Source: Streptomyces curacoi
Lineage (GTDB): Bacteria; Actinomycetota; Actinomycetes; Streptomycetales; Streptomycetaceae
Length of the DNA stretch: 64,000 nucleotides
Assembly: GCF_001513975.1 (NCBI RefSeq)
Contig: NZ_KQ947986.1
Span: 226,713 to 290,712, forward strand
Direction: 5' to 3'
A program made the position numbers and the translations under genes. Under the pieces are notes generated by a model that was given only the letters and a program-made list of their open reading frames with translations, was not told where the DNA came from and searched no databases. How positions within the stretch are numbered: the stretch's first letter is position 1; every line of letters starts with the position of its first letter. This document shows, piece by piece, positions 29,845 to 37,778 of the stretch.

Positions 29845-30651
29845 GTGACCGGGACCGGGCCGGCCATACCGCGTCTCGACACGAGCAGGCCGCATCCGGC
29901 CCGGGTGTACGACTGGTTCCTGGGCGGCAAGGACAACTACCCCGTCGACGAGGAGCTCGGACGGCGGATCACGGCGATGCAGGGGGACGCTCCGCGGCAC
30001 GCGCGTGCCAACCGCCGGTTCATGGAACGGGCCACGCGGGCGGTCGTCCAAGGCACGGGGATCCGCCAGTTCCTCGACATCGGTTCCGGCATCCCGACCG
30101 AGCCCAACCTGCACCAGGTCGCCCAGTCCGTCGTCCCGGACGCGCGGGTGGTCTACGTCGACAACGACCCGATCGTGCTGGCCCACGCGGGTGCCCTGCT
30201 GCGCGGCACTCCCGAAGGGGTGACCGAGTATGTGCAGGCCGATGCGCGCGAGCCCGAGCGGATCCTCGAACGGGCCGCGTCCGTCCTCGACTTCGACCGG
30301 CCCGTAGCCCTCTCCCTGATCGCGCTCCTGCACTTCATCGCGGACGAGGACGGCGCCCACGAGCTCGTGGACACGCTCGTAGGCGCGCTGGCACCGGGCA
30401 GCTGTCTGGTGCTGTCGGCGATGACAGCCGACTTCGACCCGGAGAACGTCAACCGGGGTATCGCGGCCTACACGGCGAGCGGGGTGACGCTCGTGGCCCG
30501 GTCGCATGCCGACATGGGCGTGTTCTTCAACGGCCTTGAGCTGATGGAGCCGGGGATCGTCTCCCTGTCGCACTGGCGCCCCGAGCCGGGCGAGGACGGG
30601 GAGACGGAAGAGCCGGTGTCGCTGTACGGCGCGGTCGGCTTCAAGCGCTGA
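29845..30651 (+). CDS. DUF574-family SAM-dependent methyltransferase
   Basis: A 268-aa protein of the actinobacterial S-adenosyl-methyltransferase family Methyltransf_19 (DUF574). The start HPARVYDWFLGGKDNY, the SAM loop FLDIGSGIPTEPNLHQVA and the VVYVDNDPIVLAH motif are diagnostic. Streptomyces carry many paralogues of unknown target; a second one sits at 41585-42394 in this window. A GAGGAGAC ribosome site precedes the ATG. It is convergent with the SDR gene at 30676. Confidence 0.9.
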   Translation: MTGTGPAIPRLDTSRPHPARVYDWFLGGKDNYPVDEELGRRITAMQGDAPRHARANRRFMERATRAVVQGTGIRQFLDIGSGIPTEPNLHQVAQSVVPDARVVYVDNDPIVLAHAGALLRGTPEGVTEYVQADAREPERILERAASVLDFDRPVALSLIALLHFIADEDGAHELVDTLVGALAPGSCLVLSAMTADFDPENVNRGIAAYTASGVTLVARSHADMGVFFNGLELMEPGIVSLSHWRPEPGEDGETEEPVSLYGAVGFKR

Positions 30652-30675
30652 TTGCGCGCCCGCCCGCACCCTCGC

Positions 30676-31368
30676 TCAGCCGAGCAACCATCCCCCGTCC
30701 ACGTTCAGTTCGACGGCGTTGACCGACCCGTTGCGCAGCAGGAAGTCCACGGCGTCGACCACGTCGGCCATGGTGGCCAGCCGCCCAGTGGGAGTCTCGG
30801 TGCGCAGGGCGGCCAGCACCTTCTCCGGCTTGGCCTGCCAGTAGGGGCTGTCCCCGACGACTCCCGGATGGACGGCGTTCACCCGGATCGGCGCGAGTTC
30901 GACGGCGAGGGTGTTCACCAGGCCGCCGACGCCCGCGTTGACCGTCGCCACCGTCGTCGCCCCCGGGTAGGGCCGCTCCTTGGCCTGCCCGCCGAACAGC
31001 ACGATCGCGCTGCCGGCGTGGAGCCGGTCCTGCAAGGCGTGCACGACCTCGGTGTAGCCGACGAGTTTGAGGGTGACGAGCCGCAGGGCCGCGTCGATGT
31101 CGTATTCGGTGACCTTGTTGTCGTCGCGGGAGACGCCCGCGATCACCAGGTGGTCGAGGCGCCCCACGCCCCGCAGCGCGGCGGCGATGTCATGCGGCCG
31201 CGAGAGATCGACGGCAATGCCCCGGAGCGCGCCGATCTCCTTGGCGACCGTGTCGGCGCGAGGGGCGTCCCGGCCGGTCAGGACCACCTCGTCGCCCCGT
31301 TCCGCGCGGAAGCGGGCGAACTCGCGGCCGATCCCGGATGTGCCGCCGACGACGAGGACACTGCTCAT
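30676..31368 (-). CDS. SDR oxidoreductase closing the M24/E1 operon
   Basis: A 230-aa short-chain dehydrogenase. The cofactor loop GGTSGIGREF is at about residues 8-17 and there is an NAG-like region, but the canonical YxxxK is replaced: the expected stretch reads TTVATVNAGVGGLVNTLA, with no visible Tyr/Lys pair. That suggests an altered or lost reductase function. The C-terminal end PTGRLATMADVVDAVDFLL is typical of SDRs. The ATG overlaps the bicupin stop by 4 bp, making it the last gene of a seven-gene operon. Confidence 0.85.
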   Translation of the reverse strand: MSSVLVVGGTSGIGREFARFRAERGDEVVLTGRDAPRADTVAKEIGALRGIAVDLSRPHDIAAALRGVGRLDHLVIAGVSRDDNKVTEYDIDAALRLVTLKLVGYTEVVHALQDRLHAGSAIVLFGGQAKERPYPGATTVATVNAGVGGLVNTLAVELAPIRVNAVHPGVVGDSPYWQAKPEKVLAALRTETPTGRLATMADVVDAVDFLLRNGSVNAVELNVDGGWLLG

Positions 31369-32240
31369 GAGTCCAGGGCCTCCCTCAGGTACTCCCAGTC
31401 CCGTGTGAACCGGTAGGAGTGGCGCGGCGGCGGCTGCGGCGCCTGCGTCTCCAGCCAGCGCACCGGCCCGTCACCGGCGTTGGCGAATCCGTGCACACAG
31501 CCGGCGCCCGCCCAGGCGAGATCACCAGGCCCCAACCGGTACCGCTCGCCGTCGAAGGTGGCGTCCGTGACGCCTTCGAGGATCAGGTACGTCTCCTCGA
31601 AGGGGTGGTCGTGCGGGCCGGCGACGCCGTCGGGCGCGTACTGCACCATGAACATGGTCGAGGCGACCGCGCCCAGATCGCTGTCGACCATCATCTTCAC
31701 GGTGATACCGCTGTACACGAGCAGCGCGGTGCGCATGCTCGCCGACACCGCGAGCAGATCCTGTGACTGCTTGCCGGGGTCCATCTGCGCGGGCTCGAAG
31801 TGGCCGAAGGACCGGGTGCGCGGGTCGCGGACGTCGATGCGGACGGGATCGCGCTCGGGCAGTGCGGGGACCGCCTGGGTGTCGTGGCCGTAGCGGGCCC
31901 GCGGTACCGGGGCGAGCATGTCGGCCCAGCGGCCGACGGTGTCCCCGGCGCCGCGCCAGGCGTGCGGGACGCCGGTCGGCAGGAGGCCGTAGTCGCCCTC
32001 CGCGAGGAGGTGGGAGCCCTCGGGCACATCGAGGATCACGGTCCCGTCGAGCACATGGAAGCTCTCCTCGTACGAGTGCACATGCGCGGCCACCCGGCCG
32101 TCCGGCCGTATCTCGCAGAGGCCGAAGCCGGTGTGCACACTGCCGTCGTCCTCACCGACCAACGTCCGTCGCCGGTGGCCGAGTTCGTCGTACGGCGGCT
32201 CCGGGACGTCGGTGGCCCGGCGCACCAGGTGTCGGGTCAT
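31365..32240 (-). CDS. Bicupin domain protein
   Basis: A 291-aa protein with two cupin domains. In the first, HVHSYEESFHVLDG begins at about residue 52. In the second, GPHDHPFEETYLILEGVTD begins at about residue 206. Both keep the HxH...E arrangement with a later His (GVPHAW; GCVHGF), so each can hold a metal. The layout is like bicupins such as ureidoglycine aminohydrolase, but I cannot assign a reaction. It overlaps its neighbours by 4 bp on both sides and so belongs to the operon. Confidence 0.83.
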   Translation of the reverse strand: MTRHLVRRATDVPEPPYDELGHRRRTLVGEDDGSVHTGFGLCEIRPDGRVAAHVHSYEESFHVLDGTVILDVPEGSHLLAEGDYGLLPTGVPHAWRGAGDTVGRWADMLAPVPRARYGHDTQAVPALPERDPVRIDVRDPRTRSFGHFEPAQMDPGKQSQDLLAVSASMRTALLVYSGITVKMMVDSDLGAVASTMFMVQYAPDGVAGPHDHPFEETYLILEGVTDATFDGERYRLGPGDLAWAGAGCVHGFANAGDGPVRWLETQAPQPPPRHSYRFTRDWEYLREALDS

Positions 32241-33589
32241 GCCGCGCGCTTCGCCTCCTTCGCCGCGAGGAGCCGGTCACGGGACTCCTCGACCAGGCGC
32301 CGGGCCCGGCCGACGTCGGCCAGGAGCCTGCCGTCCCGCTTGCGGATCACGCCGTCGACGATGACCGTCTCGACGTTGGAGACGTCCGCCGACAGCGTCA
32401 CCGCGGCGGCCGCGTCGTGCACGGGGGCCACGTTCAGCGCGGTGGCGTCGATCGCGACGACGTCGGCGCGCTTGCCGGGGGTCAGGGAGCCGGTGCGGTC
32501 CTCGACGCCCGCGACGTGGGCGCCGTTGCGGGTCGCGATCTCCAGCATCTGACGTGCCGTCAACATGGTGTCCGGCACGGGCAGGTTGGCCTTCCAGCAG
32601 TCGGCGTTGACGCGGGCGCGCTCGGCGCCGAAGGCCGCGCGGATCTGGGTGAACATGTCGCCGGGCACGGTGGTGACGACGTCGATGCTGAGCGACGGCC
32701 GCAGTCCGTACTCGATGGCCTTCATCACGGGCGGCCAGCCGTGCCCCATCTGCACCTCGACCTGCGGCGCGACCGAGACCGTGCCGCCGCTGTCGGCGAC
32801 CATCTGCCACTCGTCCTCGTGGAGGTAGCAGCAGTGGATGTAGGTGGTGTCGGGGCCGAGCAGACCGAGGTCGTTCAGCTGCTTGACCATGCCGAACCGG
32901 CCGGCGAGCCGCCCCATGGCCACGTGCAGGGTGACCGGGATGCCGAGCTCGCGGGCGAGGGCCCATTCGGCGGTGACGACGTCGTTGGTGCAGAAGCCGG
33001 GGCCGCGGGTGGCGAGGGCCATGGTCAGCAGGCCGTCGTCGGCGGAGAAGTACTCGGCGCGGATCCGCCGTACGTCGTCCCCGGGGATGGCGATCTTGCT
33101 GTCGAACCAGTAGTCGGCGAGCGAGGTGTTGGCGCTGCCGTAGGCGTACTGGGCGCGGATGCCGGTCTCCTTCAGGGCCTGGATCGCCGCGTCCGGATGC
33201 GCGGGCGTGTTGTTGATGTGGGACCAGTCGACGAGGGTCGTGATGCCGGCGTTCAGGCACTCCAGCGAGCCCGCGAGGTTGCCCGCGTACACGTCCTCGG
33301 GGGTGTACAGCGGGGCGAAGGTGTCGAGGATGTCGACGAAGTAGTCGTCCAGGGTGGCGTCGGGGGCGACGCCCCGGATGGGCGCCTCCCAGGTGTGGCG
33401 GTGGGTGTCGACGAAGCCGGGGATGACGATCCGGCCGGCCATGTCGAGCACCTCGGCGTCGGCGCTGATCTCCCGGTCCACGGCCGCGATCGTCCCGTCC
33501 TCGATGAGGACGTCCCCCTGGGGCAGGTCCCCGATGTCGGGGTCCATCGACAGCACGTGACCGGCGCGCAGAAGTATTCGATGGGTCAT
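32237..33589 (-). CDS. Amidohydrolase (cytosine deaminase/chlorohydrolase-like)
   Basis: A 450-aa metal-dependent hydrolase of the SsnA/TrzN/guanine-deaminase class. Metal ligands H63 and H65 lie in DTHRHTWEAP. A further His sits in VTLHVAMG and HCCYLHEDE, and the catalytic Asp in SIDVVTTVPGD. The C-terminal GSLTPGKRADVVAID closes the composite beta domain. It would deaminate or hydrolyse a C-N bond in a cyclic or amino substrate. The ATG at 33589 follows GGAGGAACGGCG, and it lies 21 bp after the E1-beta gene. Confidence 0.87.
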   Translation of the reverse strand: MTHRILLRAGHVLSMDPDIGDLPQGDVLIEDGTIAAVDREISADAEVLDMAGRIVIPGFVDTHRHTWEAPIRGVAPDATLDDYFVDILDTFAPLYTPEDVYAGNLAGSLECLNAGITTLVDWSHINNTPAHPDAAIQALKETGIRAQYAYGSANTSLADYWFDSKIAIPGDDVRRIRAEYFSADDGLLTMALATRGPGFCTNDVVTAEWALARELGIPVTLHVAMGRLAGRFGMVKQLNDLGLLGPDTTYIHCCYLHEDEWQMVADSGGTVSVAPQVEVQMGHGWPPVMKAIEYGLRPSLSIDVVTTVPGDMFTQIRAAFGAERARVNADCWKANLPVPDTMLTARQMLEIATRNGAHVAGVEDRTGSLTPGKRADVVAIDATALNVAPVHDAAAAVTLSADVSNVETVIVDGVIRKRDGRLLADVGRARRLVEESRDRLLAAKEAKRAA

Positions 33590-33610
33590 CGCCGTTCCTC
33601 CCATGGGGTT

Positions 33611-34591
33611 TCAGTAGGCGGCGACGTCGCGTACGGCCGCCACGACCTTGTCGACGGTGGGGATCACCCGCTCCTCCAGCGCGTCGGCGAACGGCAGCGG
33701 GACGCACTCCCCCGCCACCCGTCTGACCGGCGCGTCCAGCAGGGCGAACCCCTCGTCGGCGACGAGCGAGACGAGCGTGCCGCCCCAGCCGCCCTGGTAC
33801 GGGTTCTCCTCGACGGTGACGAGCCGCGAGGTCCTGCCGAGCGAGGCCAGCACGGTGCTCACGTCCAGCGGCACCAGGCAGCGCAGGTCGACGACCTCAG
33901 CCTCGATGCCCTCGCCGGCCAGGAGATCGGCGGCCTTCAGCGCGAGCGGCACCATCGAGGCGAGGGCGACGAGCGTGACGTCGGTGCCCGGGCGGACGAC
34001 GGCGGCGCGGCCCAGCTCGACGACATGGTCCGGCGGCGGGGGCGCGCCCTTGGTGGCGAGCAGCGCCTTGTGCTCGAAGAAGACCACCGGGTCGTCGCTG
34101 CGGATCGCCGCCGCCATCATGCCGATCACGTCGGCGGGGGTCGCCGGTGCGGCGATCTTCAGACCGGGCACGGTGAACGCCCAGTTCTCGGTGGCCTGGG
34201 AGTGCTGGGCGCCGAAGCCGAGCCCGCCGCCGTTGGCGGTGCGCACCACGAGCGGGACGGTGACCTGCCCGCCCGTCATGTACCGCACCTTCGGGATCTC
34301 GTTGGCGAGGTAGTCCCAGCAGCAGGCCAGGAAGTCGGAGAACATGATCTCGGCGACCGGCCGCATCCCGGTCATGGCGGCGCCCATCGCCGCGCCCACG
34401 ATGGCCTGCTCGGAGATGGGCGTGTCCCACACCCGCTCGGGCCCGAACTCCGCTCGCAGCCCGACGGTCGTCTTGAACACCCCGCCCGCCTCACCGATGT
34501 CCTCGCCCAGGCACACCACGGCCGGATCGCGCCGCATCTCCCGCGCGATGCCCTCGGCGACCGCCTCCCGGTAGGTGATCACGTCCGCCAC
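33611..34591 (-). CDS. 2-Oxoacid/acetoin dehydrogenase E1 component, beta subunit
   Basis: A 326-aa transketolase-like E1-beta protein. The Pyr domain has LGEDIGEAGGVFKTT and DTPISEQAIVGAAMGAAMTG with the activating Glu; the C-terminal domain has VDLRCLVPLD and VTVEENPYQGGWG. With the alpha subunit it would decarboxylate a 2-oxoacid or cleave a ketol using TPP. A GTG start at 34591 follows GGAGGTGCGGC and overlaps the alpha-subunit stop by 13 bp. No E2 or E3 gene is present nearby. Confidence 0.9.
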   Translation of the reverse strand: MADVITYREAVAEGIAREMRRDPAVVCLGEDIGEAGGVFKTTVGLRAEFGPERVWDTPISEQAIVGAAMGAAMTGMRPVAEIMFSDFLACCWDYLANEIPKVRYMTGGQVTVPLVVRTANGGGLGFGAQHSQATENWAFTVPGLKIAAPATPADVIGMMAAAIRSDDPVVFFEHKALLATKGAPPPPDHVVELGRAAVVRPGTDVTLVALASMVPLALKAADLLAGEGIEAEVVDLRCLVPLDVSTVLASLGRTSRLVTVEENPYQGGWGGTLVSLVADEGFALLDAPVRRVAGECVPLPFADALEERVIPTVDKVVAAVRDVAAY

Positions 34592-35556
34592 GCCGCACCT
34601 CCGTCCGCCCATACGTCGGTCAGCGCCTGGTCCGGATCGGGCGGCGGAGCGGCTTTCGCGGCCTCGACCGCCTCCCGTACGACGGCACTCGCGCGCTCGT
34701 CGGCCGCGGCGACCGTCTCCGGCGGCACCCCCAGCCCGACGAGCCGGCCGCGCGCCAGGTCCAGCGGGTCGTGCTTCAGCCAGCGTTCGACCTCCTCGGC
34801 GGGGCGGTAGGTGGCCGGGTCGGCGCGGCTGTGCCCGAAGTGCCGGTAGGTGTGCGCCTCCAGCAGCGCGGGCCCGTCCCCTGCCCGGGCCCGCCCCGCG
34901 AGCCGGGCCACGGCCTCGTGAACGGCGTCGACGTCGTTGCCGTCCACCACCTCGCCGGGGATGCCGTACGCGGGCGCCCGGTCGGCCGCGGGCCGGGCCA
35001 CGGCCGTCACGTCGGCGATCGGCGTGTACTCCATGTACAGGTTGTTCTCGCAGACGAACAGCGCCGGCAGCTTCCATACGGCGGCCAGGTTGAGCGTCTC
35101 GTGGAAGGCGCCGATGTTGGTGGCGCCGTCGCCGAAGAAGGCGACCGCGATCTGCTCGGTGCCCCGCAGCCGGGCCGACCAGGCGGCGCCGGCCGCCATG
35201 GGCAGATGGGCGCCGACGATGGCGTAGGAGCCGAGCATGCCGGTGGACGCCTTGGTCAGGTGCATGGAGCCGCCCTTGGCCCGGCACAGCCCGGTCGCCC
35301 GGCTCATCAGCTCGGCGAGGCACTCCTCGGGGGTCGCGCCGCGGGCCAGGGCGTGGTGGTGGCCACGGTAGGTGGCGAAGACGTAGTCGTCCGGGCGCAG
35401 TGCCGCGCTCGCGCCGACGGCGATCGCCTCGTGTCCGGCGGCGAGGTGGGTGGTGCCCTTGACCAGGCCCTGGAGGAACAGGTCGTGGGCGGCCTTCTCC
35501 GTACGGCGGATGAGGGTCATCTGCTCGTAGGCGGCGAGGAGTTCGGCCCGGTCCAT
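34579..35556 (-). CDS. 2-Oxoacid/acetoin dehydrogenase E1 component, alpha subunit
   Basis: A 325-aa TPP-dependent E1-alpha protein. The cofactor motif runs from GDG (142-144, FFGDGATNIGAFHE) to ENN near 170, with YRGHHHALARG and SMHLTK lining the active site. It is shorter than typical branched-chain E1-alpha and closer in layout to acetoin dehydrogenase AcoA. The ATG overlaps the M24 gene stop by one base (TGATG). It acts as heterotetramer with the beta subunit encoded next. Confidence 0.9.
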   Translation of the reverse strand: MDRAELLAAYEQMTLIRRTEKAAHDLFLQGLVKGTTHLAAGHEAIAVGASAALRPDDYVFATYRGHHHALARGATPEECLAELMSRATGLCRAKGGSMHLTKASTGMLGSYAIVGAHLPMAAGAAWSARLRGTEQIAVAFFGDGATNIGAFHETLNLAAVWKLPALFVCENNLYMEYTPIADVTAVARPAADRAPAYGIPGEVVDGNDVDAVHEAVARLAGRARAGDGPALLEAHTYRHFGHSRADPATYRPAEEVERWLKHDPLDLARGRLVGLGVPPETVAAADERASAVVREAVEAAKAAPPPDPDQALTDVWADGGAAWRT

Positions 35557-36896
35557 CAGCGCGTCCCGTCGCCGTGCGGGGTGTTGAGGTGGGACTGCGA
35601 CTCGCGGCGGGTGTTCAGCTCGCCGCCGACCGTCCAGTACTTGCGTCCCGCCACCAGCAGTTCCTCCGCCGGGAACTTGGTGATGACCTCGCAGCCGTCG
35701 GCGGTGACGACCAGTTCCTCCTCGATACGGGCGGCGGACCAGCCGTCGGCGGCGGGCCAGTAGGTCTCCAGGGCGAACACCATGCCCTCTTCGAGGACCT
35801 CGGGATGGTCGAGGGAGACCAGACGGCTGAAGATCGGCTTCTCCCAGATCGACAGGCCGACGCCGTGCCCGTACTGGAGGGCGAAGGCGGCGGTCTCGTC
35901 GGGGAAGCCGAACTCCTCGGCACGTGGCCAGACCTGGACGATGTCGGCGGTGGTGGCACCGGGGCGGACGAGGGCGATGGCCTGGTCCATGTACGCGCGG
36001 CAGCGCACGTAGGCGTCACGCTGGGCGCGGGAGGCGCTGCCGACGGCGAAGGTGCGGTAGTAGCAGGTGCGGTAGCCCAGGTGGCTGTGCAGGATGTCGA
36101 AGAAAGCGGGGTCGCCGGGGCGGATCAGACGGTCGCTGTAGACGTGCGGGTGGGGTGAACAGCGCTCGCCGGAGATCGCGTTGACGCCCTCGACGTACTC
36201 GCTGCCGAGGTCGTACAGCACCTTGCTGACGACTCCGACGCACTCGTTCTCGCGCACGCCGGGGCGCAGGTAGCCGTACAGCTCCTCGTACGCCGCGTCG
36301 ACCATGGAGCAGGCCTGGGCGAGCAGGGCGATCTCGTCGCCGGTCTTGATGCGGCGGGCCTCCAGGAAGACCTGCTGTCCGTCGACGACCTCGATGCCCT
36401 CGGCGCGCAGGGCGGCCAGGATCGGCATCTCGGCGACGTCGATGCCGAGGGGTTCGCCGGCCAGACCGTGTTCGCGCAGTTCGGTGGCGATCTTCGAGGC
36501 GACGTCCTGGGCGATCCCCGCGTCCGGGTGGAAGGCGCCGCGGAGGGTGGAGATGCCGGCGCGGGCGCCGGTGGGCGGGCCGCCTTCCTTGCCGTCGCTG
36601 TAGTCGAGCCACGGGTTGTAGAGCTGGTGGTGACGGGCGGCGGAGCCGAAGTCCCAGACGACCGGCTCGCCGCCGCGCACGAGCAGGGCGAAGCGGATCA
36701 GCTTGTCCATCGCCCAGGTGCCGATGTGCGTGGCGGTCATGTAGCGGATGTTGGCGAAGTCGAAGCTGAGGACCGCGCCCAGCGCGGAGCGGTTCAGGGT
36801 GTCGTTGAGGCGGGCCAGCCGCTGTCTGCGCAGCCGGTCCAGGTCGACGCGCTCTTCCCAGTCGACGGCGTTGGGTCCGAATGTGCGGATCGCCAT
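35556..36896 (-). CDS. M24 (pita-bread) family hydrolase with altered metal site
   Basis: A 446-aa protein with an N-terminal creatinase-like domain and a C-terminal M24 domain. H344 (YGHGVGL), E377 (FALETYW) and E392/E393 match three metal ligands and D267 matches the first Asp. The second Asp, however, is Cys278 (GYRTCYYRTF where the family has SDITRTF). Length and N-terminal region recall creatinase, DddP and ectoine hydrolase rather than true Xaa-Pro peptidases, so a non-peptide substrate is plausible. ATG 36896 is used; GTG 36905 or 36911 are alternatives near GGAG. It is the first enzyme gene of the operon. Confidence 0.85.
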   Translation of the reverse strand: MAIRTFGPNAVDWEERVDLDRLRRQRLARLNDTLNRSALGAVLSFDFANIRYMTATHIGTWAMDKLIRFALLVRGGEPVVWDFGSAARHHQLYNPWLDYSDGKEGGPPTGARAGISTLRGAFHPDAGIAQDVASKIATELREHGLAGEPLGIDVAEMPILAALRAEGIEVVDGQQVFLEARRIKTGDEIALLAQACSMVDAAYEELYGYLRPGVRENECVGVVSKVLYDLGSEYVEGVNAISGERCSPHPHVYSDRLIRPGDPAFFDILHSHLGYRTCYYRTFAVGSASRAQRDAYVRCRAYMDQAIALVRPGATTADIVQVWPRAEEFGFPDETAAFALQYGHGVGLSIWEKPIFSRLVSLDHPEVLEEGMVFALETYWPAADGWSAARIEEELVVTADGCEVITKFPAEELLVAGRKYWTVGGELNTRRESQSHLNTPHGDGTR

Positions 36897-36941
36897 GGCG
36901 ACCACCCCCACTCCGGAGTGAACGACCGCGTGCCGCGAGTG

Positions 36942-37691
36942 TCAAGTGTCACTGAACACGCACCAGACGCCCACGGCCGGTACGGCACCATCATTGCGGT
37001 AGCGGTGCGGGGTCGTCGACTCGAAGCAGACGGCGTCGCCGGGGCGCAGGGTGTACTCGTCGAAGCCGAGGGTGAGGACGAGTTCGCCCGAGGTCAGACA
37101 GCCGTACTCGGTGCCGGTGTGCCGCATGAGGCCACCGGTGCTTGAGGAGGCGCCGCCGGGCCGGTAGGTCACCATCAGGAAGTCGACGTCGGTGCCGGGG
37201 ACATGGCCGAGACGCTCCCATACGACGCCCGAGTCCAGCTCCAGCACCTCCCGCTCGTCCGGCGTGACCACGGGGCCGATGCGGCGGCCGGGATCGGCGG
37301 CGAAGGCGGCCAGGGCGTGCAGGACAGTGCCGGAGGCGGCGGCGGTGCCGGGCGCGGTGGCGGTACCGGCGGCGGTGGTGGGCGCGGTGGCGGTGCCGGG
37401 CGCGGTACCGGAGGCGGCGGTGGCGGTACGGGGCGCCGTGCCGGCCGTTGTCGCCACCGGGGTCGCGGCAGCGGCCTCGCCCGCGGCGAAGAGCGACTCG
37501 ACGGAGATGCCGAGGGCGGTCGTGATGGCGTACAGGGTGCTGACCGACGGCTGGCTCCTGCCGTTCTCGATCTGCGAGACGAGGCTCGCCGAGACGCCGA
37601 TCTCACGGGCGAGCGCCCGCAGGCTCGTCCCGCGCTGGAGGCGGGCATGCCGGATGCGCGCACCGACGGGCGGCACGGCGGCGGGGGGCAT
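36942..37691 (-). CDS. XRE-family regulator with C-terminal cupin
   Basis: A 249-aa regulator. The N-terminal helix-turn-helix is at about 8-65 (LRALAREIGVSASLVSQIENGRSQPSVSTLYAI) and a small cupin sensor at about 180-245 (MRHTGTEYGCLTSGELVLTLG, SFESTTPHRYRN). Between them lies an unusual Ala/Gly/Thr/Pro-rich linker of about 60 residues built from GTATAP-like repeats. The ATG at 37691 follows GAGGAG. It is 45 bp upstream of the M24 gene in the same direction, so it very likely controls that operon in response to a small ligand. Confidence 0.88.
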   Translation of the reverse strand: MPPAAVPPVGARIRHARLQRGTSLRALAREIGVSASLVSQIENGRSQPSVSTLYAITTALGISVESLFAAGEAAAATPVATTAGTAPRTATAASGTAPGTATAPTTAAGTATAPGTAAASGTVLHALAAFAADPGRRIGPVVTPDEREVLELDSGVVWERLGHVPGTDVDFLMVTYRPGGASSSTGGLMRHTGTEYGCLTSGELVLTLGFDEYTLRPGDAVCFESTTPHRYRNDGAVPAVGVWCVFSDT

Positions 37692-37778
37692 GGGCGGCTC
37701 CTCTCGGCGGGCCGGGGCAGGGCCCCGGGTGTTCGCTCTCATTGAACAGCGAGGGGACGCTCAGCGGTATCGATGCCG

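Noticed and set aside
28552..30669. Long minus-strand frame over Dps, DUF3140 and HhH genes
   Set aside because: The plus-strand proteins have recognisable domains and good ribosome sites; the antisense frame has neither.
31763..34810. 1015-codon plus-strand open frame opposite the amidohydrolase and E1 genes
   Set aside because: Shadow of well-supported minus-strand genes; valine/glycine/histidine-rich with no recognisable domain.
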